64,000 nt of DNA from Tenggerimyces flavus (lineage in GTDB: Bacteria; Actinomycetota; Actinomycetes; Propionibacteriales; Actinopolymorphaceae): NCBI RefSeq assembly GCF_016907715.1, contig NZ_JAFBCM010000001.1, positions 3,720,001-3,784,000 on the forward strand, read 5' to 3'. The notes under the pieces are model-generated. The model had not been told where the DNA came from. It worked only from the letters and a program-made list of their open reading frames with translations, and ran no database searches. This document shows, in pieces, positions 36,659-47,087 of the stretch (the first letter of the stretch is position 1; each line of letters starts with the position of its first letter). Position numbers and translations under genes: made by a program.

Positions 36659-37163
36659 CGGCGAGCTCCGAGAGATCCGAGAGAGCGGCGGCGTGGGCGG
36701 CGGCGCAGGCGGCGAGTGAGGCGAGCAGCAGCGCGTGGTCGGACGACTTGACCGTCTGCAGCAAAGCGTGGTGGGCGACCTGGGCGTCCCGTTCGCTCTT
36801 GACCAGCGCGGCGAGAGCAGCGGGCTGCTTGGGTGGAACCGTCGGCGGGGCCGGAGAAGCCGGAGGGCTAGGCACCGCGAGCGCCGTGACGTGCTGCTGG
36901 TGGCGGGCCGCGTACGGCGCCAACGCCTTCGCGACCGCCGGATACTTCAGGCCGGTCGCGACGAGAGTGGCGGCGAGGAGCCGCTCCGCAGCCAAAGCAA
37001 GGCGCAGCGCCGGCAGGTCGGGATCAGGCGGCGGCGGAGGAGTCCGAGAAGGCGTCGCGGCAGGCGTACGTCCACCCGACGAGGGAGGCGACGGGGTGCA
37101 TCCAGCGACGAGGCCGGCAGCGAGCGAACCCGCCAACAACGTACGGCGGGTGGGGCGGCTCAC
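36648..37163 (-). CDS. Tat/lipoprotein of unknown function paired with the ferritin-like protein
   Basis: This 171-residue protein starts at GTG 37163 with RPTRRTLLAGSLAAGLVAGC, combining a twin-arginine motif with a lipobox (LVAGC). A Pro/Ser/Thr-rich linker follows, then a helical domain (ALAAERLLAATLVATGLKYP) that resembles ferritin-like bundles. Earlier in-frame codons exist but would put extra residues before the signal. With the overlapping DUF4439 gene it may form a membrane-bound helical complex; function unknown. Confidence 0.7.
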   Translation of the reverse strand: MSRPTRRTLLAGSLAAGLVAGCTPSPPSSGGRTPAATPSRTPPPPPDPDLPALRLALAAERLLAATLVATGLKYPAVAKALAPYAARHQQHVTALAVPSPPASPAPPTVPPKQPAALAALVKSERDAQVAHHALLQTVKSSDHALLLASLAACAAAHAAALSDLSELADAD

Positions 37164-37192
37164 GGCTCGGGACGTTACCGCATGAGTGGCGA

Positions 37193-37260
37193 TTGATCGA
37201 CTTTTCGGGCGGCAGGTACGCTTGCCCCCCAAGCTAAAAGGCCTGGTCGGACCAGGCCTT
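37193..37260 (+). promoter_or_regulatory. Promoter and leader hairpin of the rimP-nusA-infB operon
   Basis: TTGATC at 37193-37198 and TACGCT at 37217-37222 are 18 bases apart and fit a housekeeping promoter. The transcript would begin near 37229, just before a perfect hairpin AAGGCCTGGTC / GACCAGGCCTT (37238-37260) with a one-base loop, 31 bases before the rimP start. Because nusA lies in this operon the hairpin could serve in autoregulation; that is a guess. Confidence 0.5.
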
Positions 37261-37291
37261 CATAACTCAAGGACAGAGGAGGTGCTCGATC

Positions 37292-37795
37292 GTGCCCAGC
37301 ACCGCCACGCGCGATCGCGTCGTCGACCTCCTCACTCCGGTCCTGGCTGCCGAGGGGCTCGACCTCGAAGACGTCGAGCTGAAGCCCGCGGGCCGCCGCA
37401 CCGTCCTCCGCGTGGTCGTCGACGCCGACGGTGGCGTCCTGCTCGACCGGATTGCCGAGCTCTCGAACCAGATCGCGAAGCTGCTCGACGCCGACGACCC
37501 GATGGGCGCCGGCTCGTACACCCTCGAAGTCACCTCGCGCGGCGTCGACCGCCCGCTCACGGCCCCGCGCCACTGGCGGCGCAACGTCGGCCGGCTGGTC
37601 AAGGTCACCACCGCCGAAGGCGAAGAGGTCACCGGCCGGATCACCGAAGCCGACGAGACCGGCGCCGAGCTCGACGCCGCCGACCCCAAGTCCGCGGCTC
37701 CTGGCCGGATCACGTTCGACACCGTTGCCAGGGCCAAGGTTCAGATCGAGTTCGCGCGACCCTCCGATCGCGCCGACGCCCCCGGAGAGGGGTGA
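37292..37795 (+). CDS. rimP: Ribosome maturation factor RimP
   Basis: This 167-residue protein helps assemble the 30S subunit. It has the RimP features [54 protein letters not shown] with the conserved RGVDRPL, and a C-terminal Sm-like barrel ([17 protein letters not shown]). GTG at 37292 follows AGGAGG by 8 bases. It is the first gene of the core translation operon and sits 4 bases before nusA. Confidence 0.95.
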   Translation: MPSTATRDRVVDLLTPVLAAEGLDLEDVELKPAGRRTVLRVVVDADGGVLLDRIAELSNQIAKLLDADDPMGAGSYTLEVTSRGVDRPLTAPRHWRRNVGRLVKVTTAEGEEVTGRITEADETGAELDAADPKSAAPGRITFDTVARAKVQIEFARPSDRADAPGEG

Positions 37796-37799
37796 CCCG

Positions 37800-38807
37800 A
37801 TGGACATCGACATGGCCGTCCTGCGTGCCCTCGAGCGCGAGAAGGACATCCCCGAAGACGCTGTGGTCGAGGCCATCGAGCAGGCACTGCTGATCGCGTA
37901 CCAGCGCACCGAAGGCGCCCAGCAGCAGGCCCGCGTGCAGCTGGACCGCAAGTCCGGGCACGTGACGGTGCTGGCGCGCGAGGTCGACGAGGCCGGCGAC
38001 ACCGTTCGCGAGTACGACGACACCCCCTCGGGCTTCGGCCGGATCGCGGCGACGACGGCGAAGCAGGTGATCCTGCAGCGGTTGCGGGACGCCGAAGAGG
38101 ACCACATGTTCGGCGAGTTCGCTGGGCGTGAGGGCGACATCGTGTCCGGCGTCGTGCAGCAGGGCAAGGACACCCGGCTGGTGTACGTCAGCCTCGGCAA
38201 GGTCGAGGGCGTGCTGCCGCCGCAGGAGCAGGTGCCGGGGGAGCGGTACGAGCACGGGCTGAGGCTCAAGTGCTACGTGGTCGCCGTACGCAAGGGCTTC
38301 CGCGGACCGCAGATCACGCTGTCGCGGACGCACCCCAACCTGGTGAAGAAGCTGTTCGCGCTGGAGGTCCCGGAGATCGCCGACGGCACCGTCGAGATCG
38401 CGGGCATTGCGCGCGAGGCGGGGCACCGGACGAAGATCGCGGTCTTCTCGCGCAACTCGTCGGTGAACCCGAAGGGCGCCTGCATCGGCCCGGTCGGCGC
38501 GCGGGTCCGGAACGTGATGACCGAGCTGCACGGCGAGAAGATCGACATCGTGGACTGGTCGGAAGAGCCGTCGGAGTTCGTCGCCCACGCGCTGTCTCCG
38601 GCGAAGGTGTCGCAGGTCGAGATCGTCGACGCCGAGGCCAAGTCGGCGCGGGTGATCGTGCCGGACTACCAGCTGTCGTTGGCGATCGGCAAGGAAGGCC
38701 AGAACGCCAGACTGGCGGCCCGGCTGACCGGCTGGCGGATCGACATCCGCCCCGACACCGAGCAGCCCACGGCCTCGGCCTCCGCCCAACCCACGACCCC
38801 CGCCTGA
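37800..38807 (+). CDS. nusA: Transcription termination/antitermination factor NusA
   Basis: This 335-residue protein binds RNA polymerase and nascent RNA. The N-terminal domain (1-100), S1 domain (about 105-175, [21 protein letters not shown]), KH1 (about 180-250, [23 protein letters not shown] is split here by domain) and KH2 ([17 protein letters not shown]) are all visible, as is [16 protein letters not shown]. It has the short actinobacterial form without acidic repeats. GAGAGGGG precedes the ATG at 37800. Confidence 0.96.
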   Translation: MDIDMAVLRALEREKDIPEDAVVEAIEQALLIAYQRTEGAQQQARVQLDRKSGHVTVLAREVDEAGDTVREYDDTPSGFGRIAATTAKQVILQRLRDAEEDHMFGEFAGREGDIVSGVVQQGKDTRLVYVSLGKVEGVLPPQEQVPGERYEHGLRLKCYVVAVRKGFRGPQITLSRTHPNLVKKLFALEVPEIADGTVEIAGIAREAGHRTKIAVFSRNSSVNPKGACIGPVGARVRNVMTELHGEKIDIVDWSEEPSEFVAHALSPAKVSQVEIVDAEAKSARVIVPDYQLSLAIGKEGQNARLAARLTGWRIDIRPDTEQPTASASAQPTTPA

Positions 38808-38831
38808 CCTCCCGCCCAAGCCGCCCTCGCC

Positions 38832-38910
38832 CCGTGATCATGTACGTGATCATGAAGCCGTAGTGGTCGTATACGCCTGTTTCCCTTCACGATCACGTAC
38901 ATGATCACGG
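38832..38910. repeat. Palindrome D, copy 1
   Basis: Perfect 20-base arms (38832-38851, 38891-38910; CATGTACGTG against CACGTACATG) enclose a 39-base spacer with TATACGCC. It lies 25 bases after nusA. Copies 2 and 3 are at 47728-47807 and 51944-52018. Confidence 0.85.
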
Positions 38911-39087
38911 CTCGAGCGGGCGAGCGGTGATCGGTTCGGCACAACGAGGTTGGGCCAGGCGTGGGAGGGGTAGGGGTTCGCCGGACGCGCAGTCCTCCGG
39001 CGGGCCGCGGCCTTGCCCGCCGTAGGACGCGCACCCAGGCCGCACCACCTAGGAGTGCGAACCTCACTCTGGGTACACTCTTCGAGA

Positions 39088-39423
39088 GTGACCCGCACGG
39101 TTCCGACACAAAACACACGTCCTCACCCGGTGCGGACGTGTGTAGGCTGCCGTGAGCGTGTGGCAAAGCACGACCTGCTACGTGTCGTTCTGGTCCAAGA
39201 CAAGTCAGCGACGCTCGCCCCCGACCCTCAGGGACGCGCGCCAGGGCGTGGGGCGCATCTTCACCCCACCCGAGCCTGTCTTGACCTCGCCGAGCGTCGA
39301 CGGGCTTTCACCCGCGCCTTGCGCGCGAACGGGCCGGTAGACCTCGACGCGCTCCGGCGGTACGTCGAAGCAGTTTCAGCCAGCAGCACCACCGAGAAAG
39401 AAAGTGGGTCGAGCGGCTCATGA
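39088..39423 (+). CDS. YlxR-family RNA-binding protein (DUF448)
   Basis: This 111-residue protein matches the small YlxR family found between nusA and infB: RTCVGCRERVAKHDLLRVVL near the N-terminus and GRGAHLHPTRACLDLAERRR in the middle. Family members have been linked to RNase P and to transcription control. GTG at 39088 is chosen; the open frame extends upstream but that sequence is not protein-like. The 280 bases upstream hold palindrome D copy 1. Confidence 0.9.
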   Translation: MTRTVPTQNTRPHPVRTCVGCRERVAKHDLLRVVLVQDKSATLAPDPQGRAPGRGAHLHPTRACLDLAERRRAFTRALRANGPVDLDALRRYVEAVSASSTTEKESGSSGS

Positions 39424-39506
39424 GCACTCGATGAGAACCGAGCGATGAGCACGCCTAGGAACTAGCGCCTGGACCCAGGAGGGGCCCGGGCCGGCAAAGG
39501 AGAGCA

Positions 39507-42500
39507 GTGGCAAAGGTCCGGGTATACGAGCTCGCGAAAGAGTTCGGAATAGAGAGCAAGGTCGTCATGGCCAAGCTCCAGGAGCTGGGGGAGTTCGTAC
39601 GTTCCGCGTCGTCGACGGTCGAGCCGCCGGTGGTACGCAAACTGAAGGAACAGTTCTCGGCACAGGGTGACGGTGCCGGTAAGAAGGCTGCCAAGAAGTC
39701 GGCGCCGAAGCCGGGCCCGCGCCCCGCACCGGCCCCGCCGGTCGCCGAGGCGCCCGCCGCGAAGGCGGAGGTGACGCCCGAGGTGGTCGTCGAGCAGCCC
39801 GTGGCGAAGACGGCGCCCGCGAAGCCCGCGGTCGAGAGCGCGGTCTTCTCCGAGAAGCCGGCCGCATCGGCAGCCGCGCCGGAAGCACCCGTGGCACCCG
39901 CGGTCACCGACCGCGGCGAAGGTGACCGGACGCGTCCCGCTCCTGGCCCGCGTCCCGGCCCGCGCACGCCCGCGGCGCCCGAGCCCGAGCAGCAGCCCGA
40001 GGTGCAGCAGCCCGCGGCCCGGCAGCAGCCTGCCCAGGACACCCCGCGCCAGAGTGGCCCCGGTGGTGCCCCAGGTGGTCCGCGTCCCGGCCCGCGCCCA
40101 AGCTCGGATCGGCCCAGCTCGGACCGACCGAGCTCCGACCGGCCGACCGATCGCCGCGACGGCGGTGGCCGTCCGGGTGGCGGCCGTCCTGGCCCGTCGC
40201 CCACGCAGGTGCCCGGCCGGCCTCGTCCGGCGGCTCCGCGCAGTGGTGGCGCGCCGCGTCCTGGCAACAACCCGTTCACGTCGACGACCGGCATGCAGGG
40301 TCCGTCCAACCGTCGCCCCCCGCGCGACGGCGACGCCCCGCGTCCCGAGCGCGGCGACCGTCCCGAGCGTGGCGACCGTCCGGAGCGCGGTGACCGCGCG
40401 GCCAGCGGTGGCGGCGCGGGTACGGGCGTTCCCGGCGTTCCGAGGCCCAACCCGCGCATGATGCCGGGCCGGCCCGACGGCGCACGCCCCAACCCGGGCA
40501 TGATGCCCGGCCGTACGGGTGGCGGCGGCGGTCGTGGCGGCCCCGGCGGTGGCCCGGCTGGCCGTGGTGGTCCCGGCGGTGGCGGCGGAGGTCGTCCCGG
40601 CGGCGGTCGTGGTGGCCCCGGTGGCGGTGGCGGCGGAGGTCGCGGCGGCTTCGGCGGTCCGCGTCCCGGTGGCGGCGCCGGTGCTCCGACAGGCGCACCC
40701 GCGCGTGGCGGTTTCGGTGGTGGCGGCGGTCGGCCTGGTGCCGGCGGTCGTGGTCGCGGCGGTACGGCCGGTGCCTTCGGGCGTCCGGGTGGACCCGCCC
40801 GACGTGGCCGGAAGTCGAAGCGGCAGAAGCGCCAAGAGTTCGACAACATGCAGGCCCCGACGATCGGTGGCGTGCGCGTACCGCACGGCGATGGCCAGAT
40901 CATCCGGCTGCCGCGCGGCGCGAGCCTGTCGGACTTCGCCGAGAAGATCGGCGCCGACGCGGCGTCGCTCGTGACGGTGATGTTCCACCTCGGCGAGATG
41001 GTGACCGCGACCCAGTCGGTGAGCGAGGAGACCCTGCAACTGCTGGGCGCCGAGCTCAACTACGACATCCAGGTCGTGTCGCCGGAAGACGAGGACCGCG
41101 AGCTGCTCGAGTCGTTCTCGCTGGAGTTCGGCGAGGACGAGGGCGACGAGGAGGACCTCGCCGCACGTCCGCCGGTCGTGACCGTCATGGGTCACGTCGA
41201 CCACGGTAAGACGAAGCTGCTGGACGCGATCCGTGACGCCGACGTGGTAGCCCGCGAGGCGGGTGGCATCACCCAGCACATCGGTGCCTACCAGGTGGCG
41301 ACCGTGGTCGACGGCAACGAACGTCGCATCACGTTGCTCGACACCCCGGGTCACGAGGCGTTCACCGCCATGCGTGCCCGCGGTGCGCAGGCGACGGACA
41401 TCGCGGTGCTCGTGGTCGCGGCCGACGACGGTGTGATGCCGCAGACGATCGAGGCGCTCAACCACGCGAAGGCGGCGGGCGTTCCGATCGTGGTCGCGGT
41501 CAACAAGATCGACGTCCCCGACGCCGACCCGTCCAAGGTGCGCGGTCAGCTCACCGAGTACGGCCTGGTCCCCGAGGAGTACGGCGGCGACACGATGTTC
41601 GTCGACATCTCCGCGAAGTCCAGGATCAACATCGAGGGGCTGCTCGAGGCGATCGTCCTCACCGCGGACGCCGCCCTCGACCTGCGGGCCAACCCGGACC
41701 AGCCGGCCCAGGGGCTCGCGATCGAGGCACACCTCGACAAGGGTCGCGGCCCGGTCGTCACGATGCTGGTGCAGCGCGGCACGCTGCACATCGGCGACTC
41801 GATCGTCGCGGGTCCGGCGTACGGCAGGATCCGGGCGCTGTTCGACGAGAACGGCAACCAGCTCGACGAGGCGACCCCGTCTCGCCCGGTGCTGGTGCTC
41901 GGTCTGTCGTCCGTACCGCGCGCCGGCGACAACTTCATCGTTGTCGACGACGACCGGATGGCCCGCCAGATCGCGGAGAAGCGCGAGGCGGCACACCGCA
42001 ACGCGCAGTTCGCCGGGCGGCCGCGCAAGCGGATCAGCCTCGACGACCTGTCGACCTGGATCGACGAGCGGCAGACGCTCAACCTGCTCATCAAGGGTGA
42101 CGTCTCCGGTTCGGTCGAAGCGTTGGAGGACGCGCTCGCCAAGATCGACATCGGCGACGAGGTCGACATGCGCATCCTCGACCGCGGTGTCGGTGGAGTC
42201 ACGGAGAACGACGTCAACCTGGCGGCGGTCGACAACGCGATCATCATCGCGTTCAACGTCCGCACGCAGGGCCGTTCGGTCGAACGCCTGGCCGAGCGCG
42301 AAGGCGTGGAGATCCGTTTCTACTCGGTCATCTACCAGGCCATCGACGAGGTGGAGGCGGCCCTCAAGGGCATGCTCAAGCCGGTGTACGAGGAAGTTCA
42401 GCTCGGCACCGCCGAGGTGCGTCAGGTGTTCCGTTCCAGCAAGGTCGGCGTGATCGCCGGCTGTCTGGTGCAGAGCGGGACGATCCGCCGCAACACCAAG

Positions 42501-42689
42501 GCGCGACTGTTGCGCGACGGTGCCGTGGTGGTGGAGAGCACCGACATCTCGTCGCTGCGACGGGAGAAGGACGACGCGACCGAGGTCCGCGAGGGCTACG
42601 AGTGCGGTCTGACCTTGAACAACTTCAGCGACATCAAGGTCGGCGACGTGATCGAGACGTTCGAGATGCGGGAGAAGCCCCGCACCTAG
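39507..42689 (+). CDS. infB: Translation initiation factor IF-2
   Basis: This 1060-residue GTPase positions initiator tRNA on the ribosome. It has an N-terminal IF2 motif ([20 protein letters not shown]), a very Gly/Pro/Arg-rich low-complexity stretch from about 60 to 430, then the G domain with [24 protein letters not shown] and NKIDVPDA, followed by domains II to IV. GTG at 39507 has AGGAGAG 4 bases upstream. The long Gly-Arg-Pro region is normal for actinobacterial IF-2. The opposite strand is also open but is a composition artefact. Confidence 0.97.
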   Translation: MAKVRVYELAKEFGIESKVVMAKLQELGEFVRSASSTVEPPVVRKLKEQFSAQGDGAGKKAAKKSAPKPGPRPAPAPPVAEAPAAKAEVTPEVVVEQPVAKTAPAKPAVESAVFSEKPAASAAAPEAPVAPAVTDRGEGDRTRPAPGPRPGPRTPAAPEPEQQPEVQQPAARQQPAQDTPRQSGPGGAPGGPRPGPRPSSDRPSSDRPSSDRPTDRRDGGGRPGGGRPGPSPTQVPGRPRPAAPRSGGAPRPGNNPFTSTTGMQGPSNRRPPRDGDAPRPERGDRPERGDRPERGDRAASGGGAGTGVPGVPRPNPRMMPGRPDGARPNPGMMPGRTGGGGGRGGPGGGPAGRGGPGGGGGGRPGGGRGGPGGGGGGGRGGFGGPRPGGGAGAPTGAPARGGFGGGGGRPGAGGRGRGGTAGAFGRPGGPARRGRKSKRQKRQEFDNMQAPTIGGVRVPHGDGQIIRLPRGASLSDFAEKIGADAASLVTVMFHLGEMVTATQSVSEETLQLLGAELNYDIQVVSPEDEDRELLESFSLEFGEDEGDEEDLAARPPVVTVMGHVDHGKTKLLDAIRDADVVAREAGGITQHIGAYQVATVVDGNERRITLLDTPGHEAFTAMRARGAQATDIAVLVVAADDGVMPQTIEALNHAKAAGVPIVVAVNKIDVPDADPSKVRGQLTEYGLVPEEYGGDTMFVDISAKSRINIEGLLEAIVLTADAALDLRANPDQPAQGLAIEAHLDKGRGPVVTMLVQRGTLHIGDSIVAGPAYGRIRALFDENGNQLDEATPSRPVLVLGLSSVPRAGDNFIVVDDDRMARQIAEKREAAHRNAQFAGRPRKRISLDDLSTWIDERQTLNLLIKGDVSGSVEALEDALAKIDIGDEVDMRILDRGVGGVTENDVNLAAVDNAIIIAFNVRTQGRSVERLAEREGVEIRFYSVIYQAIDEVEAALKGMLKPVYEEVQLGTAEVRQVFRSSKVGVIAGCLVQSGTIRRNTKARLLRDGAVVVESTDISSLRREKDDATEVREGYECGLTLNNFSDIKVGDVIETFEMREKPRT

Positions 42690-42699
42690 CAAGCGCTGG

Positions 42700-42735
42700 C
42701 CGCGCCTCTCCGGTGATCCGGGGAGGCGCGGTTTT
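42700..42735 (+). terminator. Intrinsic terminator after infB
   Basis: A 14-base stem (42700-42713 with 42718-42731, CCGCGCCTC / GAGGCGCGG, one wobble) with a TGAT loop is followed by TTTT. It lies 10 bases after the infB stop and may reduce read-through into the DUF503 gene. Confidence 0.85.
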
Positions 42736-42754
42736 CGCGCGATGGTGACCAAAC

Positions 42755-43048
42755 ATGTTCACTGGGACGTTGTGTGTGGATCTGCGCCTCGGCGACGTTC
42801 ACACGCTCAAGCAGAAGCGATCGGTCGTCCGGCCGATCGTGGCGGAGGTCCAGCGGCGGTTCGGCGTGTCCGTTGCCGAGACCGGGCATCTCGACCTCTA
42901 CCGTCGGGCGGAGATCGGGGTCGCGGTCGTGAGCGGCAACAGCGCGCAGTGCCGGGACGTTCTCGACGCGGTCGAACGGCTGATCGCCGAACGACCGGAG
43001 ATCGAGGTCCTGCAGACCCGGCGGCAGCTGTTCTCCGCCGAAGACTGA
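42755..43048 (+). CDS. DUF503 (YlxP-like) protein
   Basis: This 97-residue protein matches YlxP/DUF503, which is usually encoded between infB and rbfA: VDLRLGDVHTLKQKRSVVRPI, ETGHLDLYRRAEIGVAVVSG and VERLIAERPEIEVLQTRR. The role is not firmly known, although the location suggests ribosome assembly. The ATG at 42755 is preceded by GATGGTGACC rather than a strong ribosome binding site. Confidence 0.92.
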   Translation: MFTGTLCVDLRLGDVHTLKQKRSVVRPIVAEVQRRFGVSVAETGHLDLYRRAEIGVAVVSGNSAQCRDVLDAVERLIAERPEIEVLQTRRQLFSAED

Positions 43049-43077
43049 GGCTTGTTCGTACCTGAAAGGGATGCAGC

Positions 43078-43530
43078 ATGAACCAGCGGGCGACCCAGCT
43101 CGCCGACCGGATCAAGGTCATCGTGGCCGAGATGCTCGAGCGTCGGGTGAAGGATCCGCGCCTGGGCTTCGTGACCGTGACCGAGGCCCGGCTGACCGGC
43201 GACCTGCGTGAGGCGACCGTGTTCTACACGGTGTACGGCTCCCCCGAGGAGCAGACCGGGTCGGCCGCGGCGTTGGAGAGCGCGAAGGGTCTGGTGCGTT
43301 CGGAGGTCGGCAAGCAGCTGGGGTTGCGGCACACGCCGAGCCTGGCGTTCGTTCCCGACGCGGTGCCGGAGACCGCGCAGCACATCGAGGACCTGCTCCG
43401 CGCCGCGCGGGCGTCCGACGAGGCGGTCGCCGCGCAGGCGGCGACGGCGGCGTACGCGGGAGAGGCCGACCCGTACAAGGCGCCCCGCGAGGACTCCGAG
43501 GACGAAGATGAGGAATCCGACTCGCGGTAG
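43078..43530 (+). CDS. rbfA: 30S ribosome-binding factor RbfA
   Basis: This 150-residue KH-fold protein helps mature the 16S rRNA 5' end. Characteristic parts are [49 protein letters not shown] and [12 protein letters not shown]. The C-terminal 40 residues are acidic ([13 protein letters not shown]), an extension common in actinobacteria. GAAAGG precedes the ATG by 9 bases. Confidence 0.96.
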   Translation: MNQRATQLADRIKVIVAEMLERRVKDPRLGFVTVTEARLTGDLREATVFYTVYGSPEEQTGSAAALESAKGLVRSEVGKQLGLRHTPSLAFVPDAVPETAQHIEDLLRAARASDEAVAAQAATAAYAGEADPYKAPREDSEDEDEESDSR

Positions 43531-43595
43531 CCGCTTTCTCGCGACACTGGCCAGACAACTGAACGCACGGGGGCCGAGTTGACGTGGGAGTAGAC

Positions 43596-44480
43596 GTGAC
43601 CACCGTCGATGGCATCGTCGTCGTGGACAAGCCGGGTGGATGGACCTCGCACGATGTCGTGTCGCGGATCCGCCGCCTGGCTCGGACGCGACGGGTCGGG
43701 CACGCCGGCACGCTGGACCCGATGGCGACGGGCGTGCTCGTGCTGGGCGTCGAACGTGCGACGCGGCTGCTCGGGCACCTCGCGCTGCGCGAGAAGGCGT
43801 ACGAGGCGACCGTACGGCTCGGCGCTTCGACGGTGACCGACGACGCCGAGGGTGCTGTGCTCGGCGGTGCCTCGCCGTCGGGGCTCTCGCGTGCCGATGT
43901 GGAGGCGGGGATCGCCCGGCTGACGGGCCCAATCTCCCAGGTGCCGTCGTCGGTGTCGGCGGTGAAGGTCGCGGGGGAGCGCGCGTACCGTCGAGTCCGG
44001 TCCGGCGAGGAGGTCACGCTCGAGCCGCGGCCGGTCGAGGTGGCTCTGTTCGAGCTGGTGTCGATGGCTCCCTCGGGTGAGTTCCTCGACGTGGACGTAC
44101 GGGTCGAGTGCTCGAGCGGTACTTACATCCGTGCGTTGGCTCGCGACCTGGGTGCGTCGTTGGGCGTCGGCGGGCATCTGACGTCGCTGCGCCGCACGCG
44201 GGTGGGGACGTACACGCTGTCCGACGCCTCGACGATGGAGCAGCTGGACTCGTCGTTCCACGTCATCCCGATCGCCACCGTCGCGGCACAGACCTTCCCC
44301 CGCTACGACGTGGACGAGGCGATGGCGCGGCTGGTCGGGTACGGCCAGAAGCTCCCCGACCTGGACCTCGGCGCCGAAGGCCCAGTGGCGATGTTCGCGC
44401 CCGACGGCCGCTTCCTCGCCCTGTACGAGCTCGCCGGCGACCCACCCATCGCCCGCCCCATCGCCGTCTTCGCGACCTAG
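43596..44480 (+). CDS. truB: tRNA pseudouridine(55) synthase TruB
   Basis: This 294-residue enzyme makes pseudouridine 55 in tRNA. Motifs are GIVVVDKPGGWTSHDVV, the catalytic Asp in GHAGTLDPMATGVLV, YEATVRLGASTVTDD and CSSGTYIRALARDLG. GTG at 43596 is preferred because GGGAG lies 5 bases upstream of it; a GTG at 43584 is possible. The C-terminal actinobacterial extension is present. Confidence 0.95.
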   Translation: MTTVDGIVVVDKPGGWTSHDVVSRIRRLARTRRVGHAGTLDPMATGVLVLGVERATRLLGHLALREKAYEATVRLGASTVTDDAEGAVLGGASPSGLSRADVEAGIARLTGPISQVPSSVSAVKVAGERAYRRVRSGEEVTLEPRPVEVALFELVSMAPSGEFLDVDVRVECSSGTYIRALARDLGASLGVGGHLTSLRRTRVGTYTLSDASTMEQLDSSFHVIPIATVAAQTFPRYDVDEAMARLVGYGQKLPDLDLGAEGPVAMFAPDGRFLALYELAGDPPIARPIAVFAT

Positions 44481-44507
44481 AGAACCGCGATCCTGCAGGA
44501 TGGGCGG

Positions 44508-45614
44508 GTGAACGGGGAGCCGGACGAGCGCCAGGCGGTGGTCGAGGAGACCGAACGCTGGTTTCTCGATCGTGGCTTGCCGCACTTCATCCACCACTAC
44601 CGCGCCCGCGAGGACATCCTGACCCGCGCGGCGCCGGTGCTCGGGTTCGTCTGGCTGGTCAGCCTCGTGTTCGCGTTCGGCGACCGGTTCGAGGGCTGGG
44701 CCCAGGCCGCCGTGATCGGCGCGACCTCCGTTGGGCTGGCCGCGATCTGGGTGCTGATCAACGTGGTACGCAAGCGCAAGCCGTTCGCCTATCCGAGCCG
44801 CGTCACCGTGCTCGAGCTCGTGATCGGCCTCGCCATCCCGCCGGCCGTCTCGCTCGTCGGCGGCCACACGATCCGGACGGCCCTGATCCTGCTCGGCTCC
44901 GAGCTGGTCCTTCTCGTTCTGGTGTACGCGGGCGCCAGCTACGGCATCGTGCCGATCATCGCCTGGGTCGGTGGCCAGGTGACCAGACAGCTCGGCGACG
45001 TCACGCGCGTCCTCACCCGGGCGCTGCCGATGCTGCTGTTGTTCACCACGTTCCTGTTCGTCAACACCGAGGTCTGGCAGGTCGCGCACTTCCTGCGGAA
45101 GGGCACGCTGATCGGCGTACTCGCGCTGTTCGCCGTCGTCACCGTGGTGTTCGTGGTCGTCTGGCTCAGCGAGGAGCTCGACCACATCGGCAAGGAGCTC
45201 GACCACGACGCGATGGTCGACCTGTGCAAGAACACGCCGGTCCGCGGTCATCTCACCGAGGGCGCGGCGGTCATCGAGCCGCTCACCAGGCGGCAGCGCG
45301 TGAACATGGTGCTGGTTCTGGTCGTCAGCCAGCTGATCCAGTCGGTCCTCGTCGCGGCGGCGGTCTTCGGGTTCTTCGTGGTGTTCGGGCTGCTCGCGAT
45401 CGGCCTGCCGGTACGGGAGGCCTGGCTCGGCGAGGACGACCCGACCGCGCTGTTCAAGGTCGCCGGACTGCTGGCGACGTTCTCCGCGCTGTACTTCGCC
45501 GTGTACGCGGTCACCGACAGCACGTACCGCGACCAGTTCTACTCGCCTATCCGCCGCCAGCTCGACAAGGCGCTCGCCGTACGCGCCGCGTACCTCTCGA
45601 TGGGCCCGCGGTAG
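44508..45614 (+). CDS. Multi-pass membrane protein of unknown function
   Basis: This 368-residue protein has about eight hydrophobic helices (for example FVWLVSLVFAFG, VLVLVVSQLIQSVLVAAAVF and LLATFSALYFAVYAVTD) with a soluble N-terminus (EETERWFLDRGLPHFIHHYR). The phrase LPHFIHHY recurs in uncharacterised actinobacterial membrane proteins that I remember but cannot name. It sits between truB and ribF in the core operon without overlapping either. No transport signature is visible. Confidence 0.75.
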   Translation: MNGEPDERQAVVEETERWFLDRGLPHFIHHYRAREDILTRAAPVLGFVWLVSLVFAFGDRFEGWAQAAVIGATSVGLAAIWVLINVVRKRKPFAYPSRVTVLELVIGLAIPPAVSLVGGHTIRTALILLGSELVLLVLVYAGASYGIVPIIAWVGGQVTRQLGDVTRVLTRALPMLLLFTTFLFVNTEVWQVAHFLRKGTLIGVLALFAVVTVVFVVVWLSEELDHIGKELDHDAMVDLCKNTPVRGHLTEGAAVIEPLTRRQRVNMVLVLVVSQLIQSVLVAAAVFGFFVVFGLLAIGLPVREAWLGEDDPTALFKVAGLLATFSALYFAVYAVTDSTYRDQFYSPIRRQLDKALAVRAAYLSMGPR

Positions 45615-45668
45615 CCGTCGCATGGCACCCTTGAGCCGAAGCAGAAGACGGACAGGAGGAACGCGACG

Positions 45669-46607
45669 ATGCAGCGCTGGCATGACGTGACCGAGGTCCC
45701 GGGCGATCTCGGACCGTCGGTGGTCACGATCGGTGTGTTCGACGGCGTACACCGCGGCCACCAGCGCGTGATCGGCGAGGTGCTCGCGCGGGCTCGGGCT
45801 TGGGCGGGTGGCGCGAAGAGCGTGGTGGTGACGCTCGACCCGAACCCGATCTCGGTCGTCCGCCCGGACGCCACGCCGCGCAAGGTCGCGAGCCTGGAAC
45901 GGAGGCTCGAGCTGTTCGAGGAGCTCGGCGTCGACGGCGTGCTCGTGCTGCCGTTCACCAAGGAGCGCTCGCAGCAGCCGGCGGAGGAGTTCGTCCGCGA
46001 GCTGGTCGGGCTGTTGCGTCCGGTCGCGATCGTGGTCGGCGACGACTTCCGCTTCGGCTTCAAGGCGGCGGGCGACGTCGCGCTGCTGACCCGGCTCGGC
46101 CCGGAGCTCGGCTTCGAGGTCGAGGGAATCACCCGCGGCGCGGGCGATCCCACGTGGTCGTCGACCGCCGTACGCGAACGGCTCGCCGCCGGCGACGTGG
46201 CCGGCGCGCAGGAGGTGCTCGGCCACCAGTTCCGCATCGACGGCACCGTGGTGCGCGGCGAGCAGCGCGGCCGCGAGCTGGGCTTCCCGACCGCGAACGT
46301 CCCCGCCGACGCGGCCCTCGCCCTCCCCGTCGACGGCGTGTACGCCGGCTGGCTCACCCGCCGCGACGGCGACCCGACCCCCCTCCCGGCGGCGATCTCG
46401 GTGGGAACGAAGCCACAGTTCGGCGAGCACGAACTGGTGATCGAGGCGTACGTGCTGGACCGCACCGACCTGGAACTGTACGACGTGCCGGTGTCGATCG
46501 AGTTCACCGAACGCATCCGCGGCCAAGAGGTCTTCGGCTCGATCGAGGAGCTGATCGAGACGATGAACCGCGACGTCGACAAGGCTCGCGACCTGCTCAC
46601 CAGCTGA
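45669..46607 (+). CDS. ribF: Bifunctional riboflavin kinase/FAD synthetase
   Basis: This 312-residue enzyme makes FMN and then FAD. The N-terminal nucleotidyltransferase domain (1-180) has VVTIGVFDGVHRGHQRVI, PFTKERSQQPAEEFV, VVGDDFRFGFKAAGD and WSSTAVRERLAAGDV. The kinase domain (190-312) has GTVVRGEQRGRELGFPTANV and PAAISVGTKPQFGE. It is the last core gene before a 1.4 kb repeat region. Confidence 0.96.
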   Translation: MQRWHDVTEVPGDLGPSVVTIGVFDGVHRGHQRVIGEVLARARAWAGGAKSVVVTLDPNPISVVRPDATPRKVASLERRLELFEELGVDGVLVLPFTKERSQQPAEEFVRELVGLLRPVAIVVGDDFRFGFKAAGDVALLTRLGPELGFEVEGITRGAGDPTWSSTAVRERLAAGDVAGAQEVLGHQFRIDGTVVRGEQRGRELGFPTANVPADAALALPVDGVYAGWLTRRDGDPTPLPAAISVGTKPQFGEHELVIEAYVLDRTDLELYDVPVSIEFTERIRGQEVFGSIEELIETMNRDVDKARDLLTS

Positions 46608-46629
46608 CAGCTTGCCCCGCCGCAGTTGT

Positions 46630-46676
46630 ATGAAGGGCACCTTCATTCGAACCTATTGAATGAAGGTGCCCTTCAT
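46630..46676. repeat. Family C hairpin at the start of the long repeat, copy 2
   Basis: ATGAAGGGCACCTTCAT at 46630-46646 and ATGAAGGTGCCCTTCAT at 46660-46676 pair in a long stem. It starts 22 bases after the ribF stop, so it may end ribF transcription. Confidence 0.8.
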
Positions 46677-46827
46677 TCAAAAAACGGGGGAACGGAACGA
46701 CCCGGCTTCATCCGAGCCACAAGAAGCAGAGGGCCAACAAGCAACGCGAGCACGGCAAGAGACCCGAGCAAGAAGGAACCTCCTCCGGGCACCCGTTCCC
46801 GGGGGAGGGGGCGGCGCGTGAAAAACA

Positions 46828-46939
46828 GGTGGCCGGTCCGGGGCGAGTCAAAGGCCGCAACGCGGTCGCGAAGCGACGTCGTTCGCCGTCCGCGAAGCGC
46901 CCTCGAACGGCGCCCTTGACGCGCCCCGGACCGGCCACC
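46828..46939. other. Highly structured element, copy 2
   Basis: This copy differs from 27397-27510 at very few positions. One change restores a pair in the outer stem (GGTCC here, GGGCC in copy 1, opposite GGACC), another weakens it (AAAGGC). All internal hairpins are kept. Confidence 0.7.
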
Positions 46940-47087
46940 AAAATCGACCGCCGCAACAGCCCACGGCGAGCACCAAACGGCCGGACAGCTCGCGAAAGAG
47001 CAATCGAGCTCGAAGCGCCGAGAACAGCAGCAATCCGCATTCCGCTGACAGAGCAGAAGATCCGCCCACCACTGAGCCATCGACGAA

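Noticed and set aside
39462-42752. A 1096-codon open frame on the strand opposite infB
   Set aside because: It is an antisense shadow caused by GC-rich codon use; its translation has no domain pattern and infB is certain.
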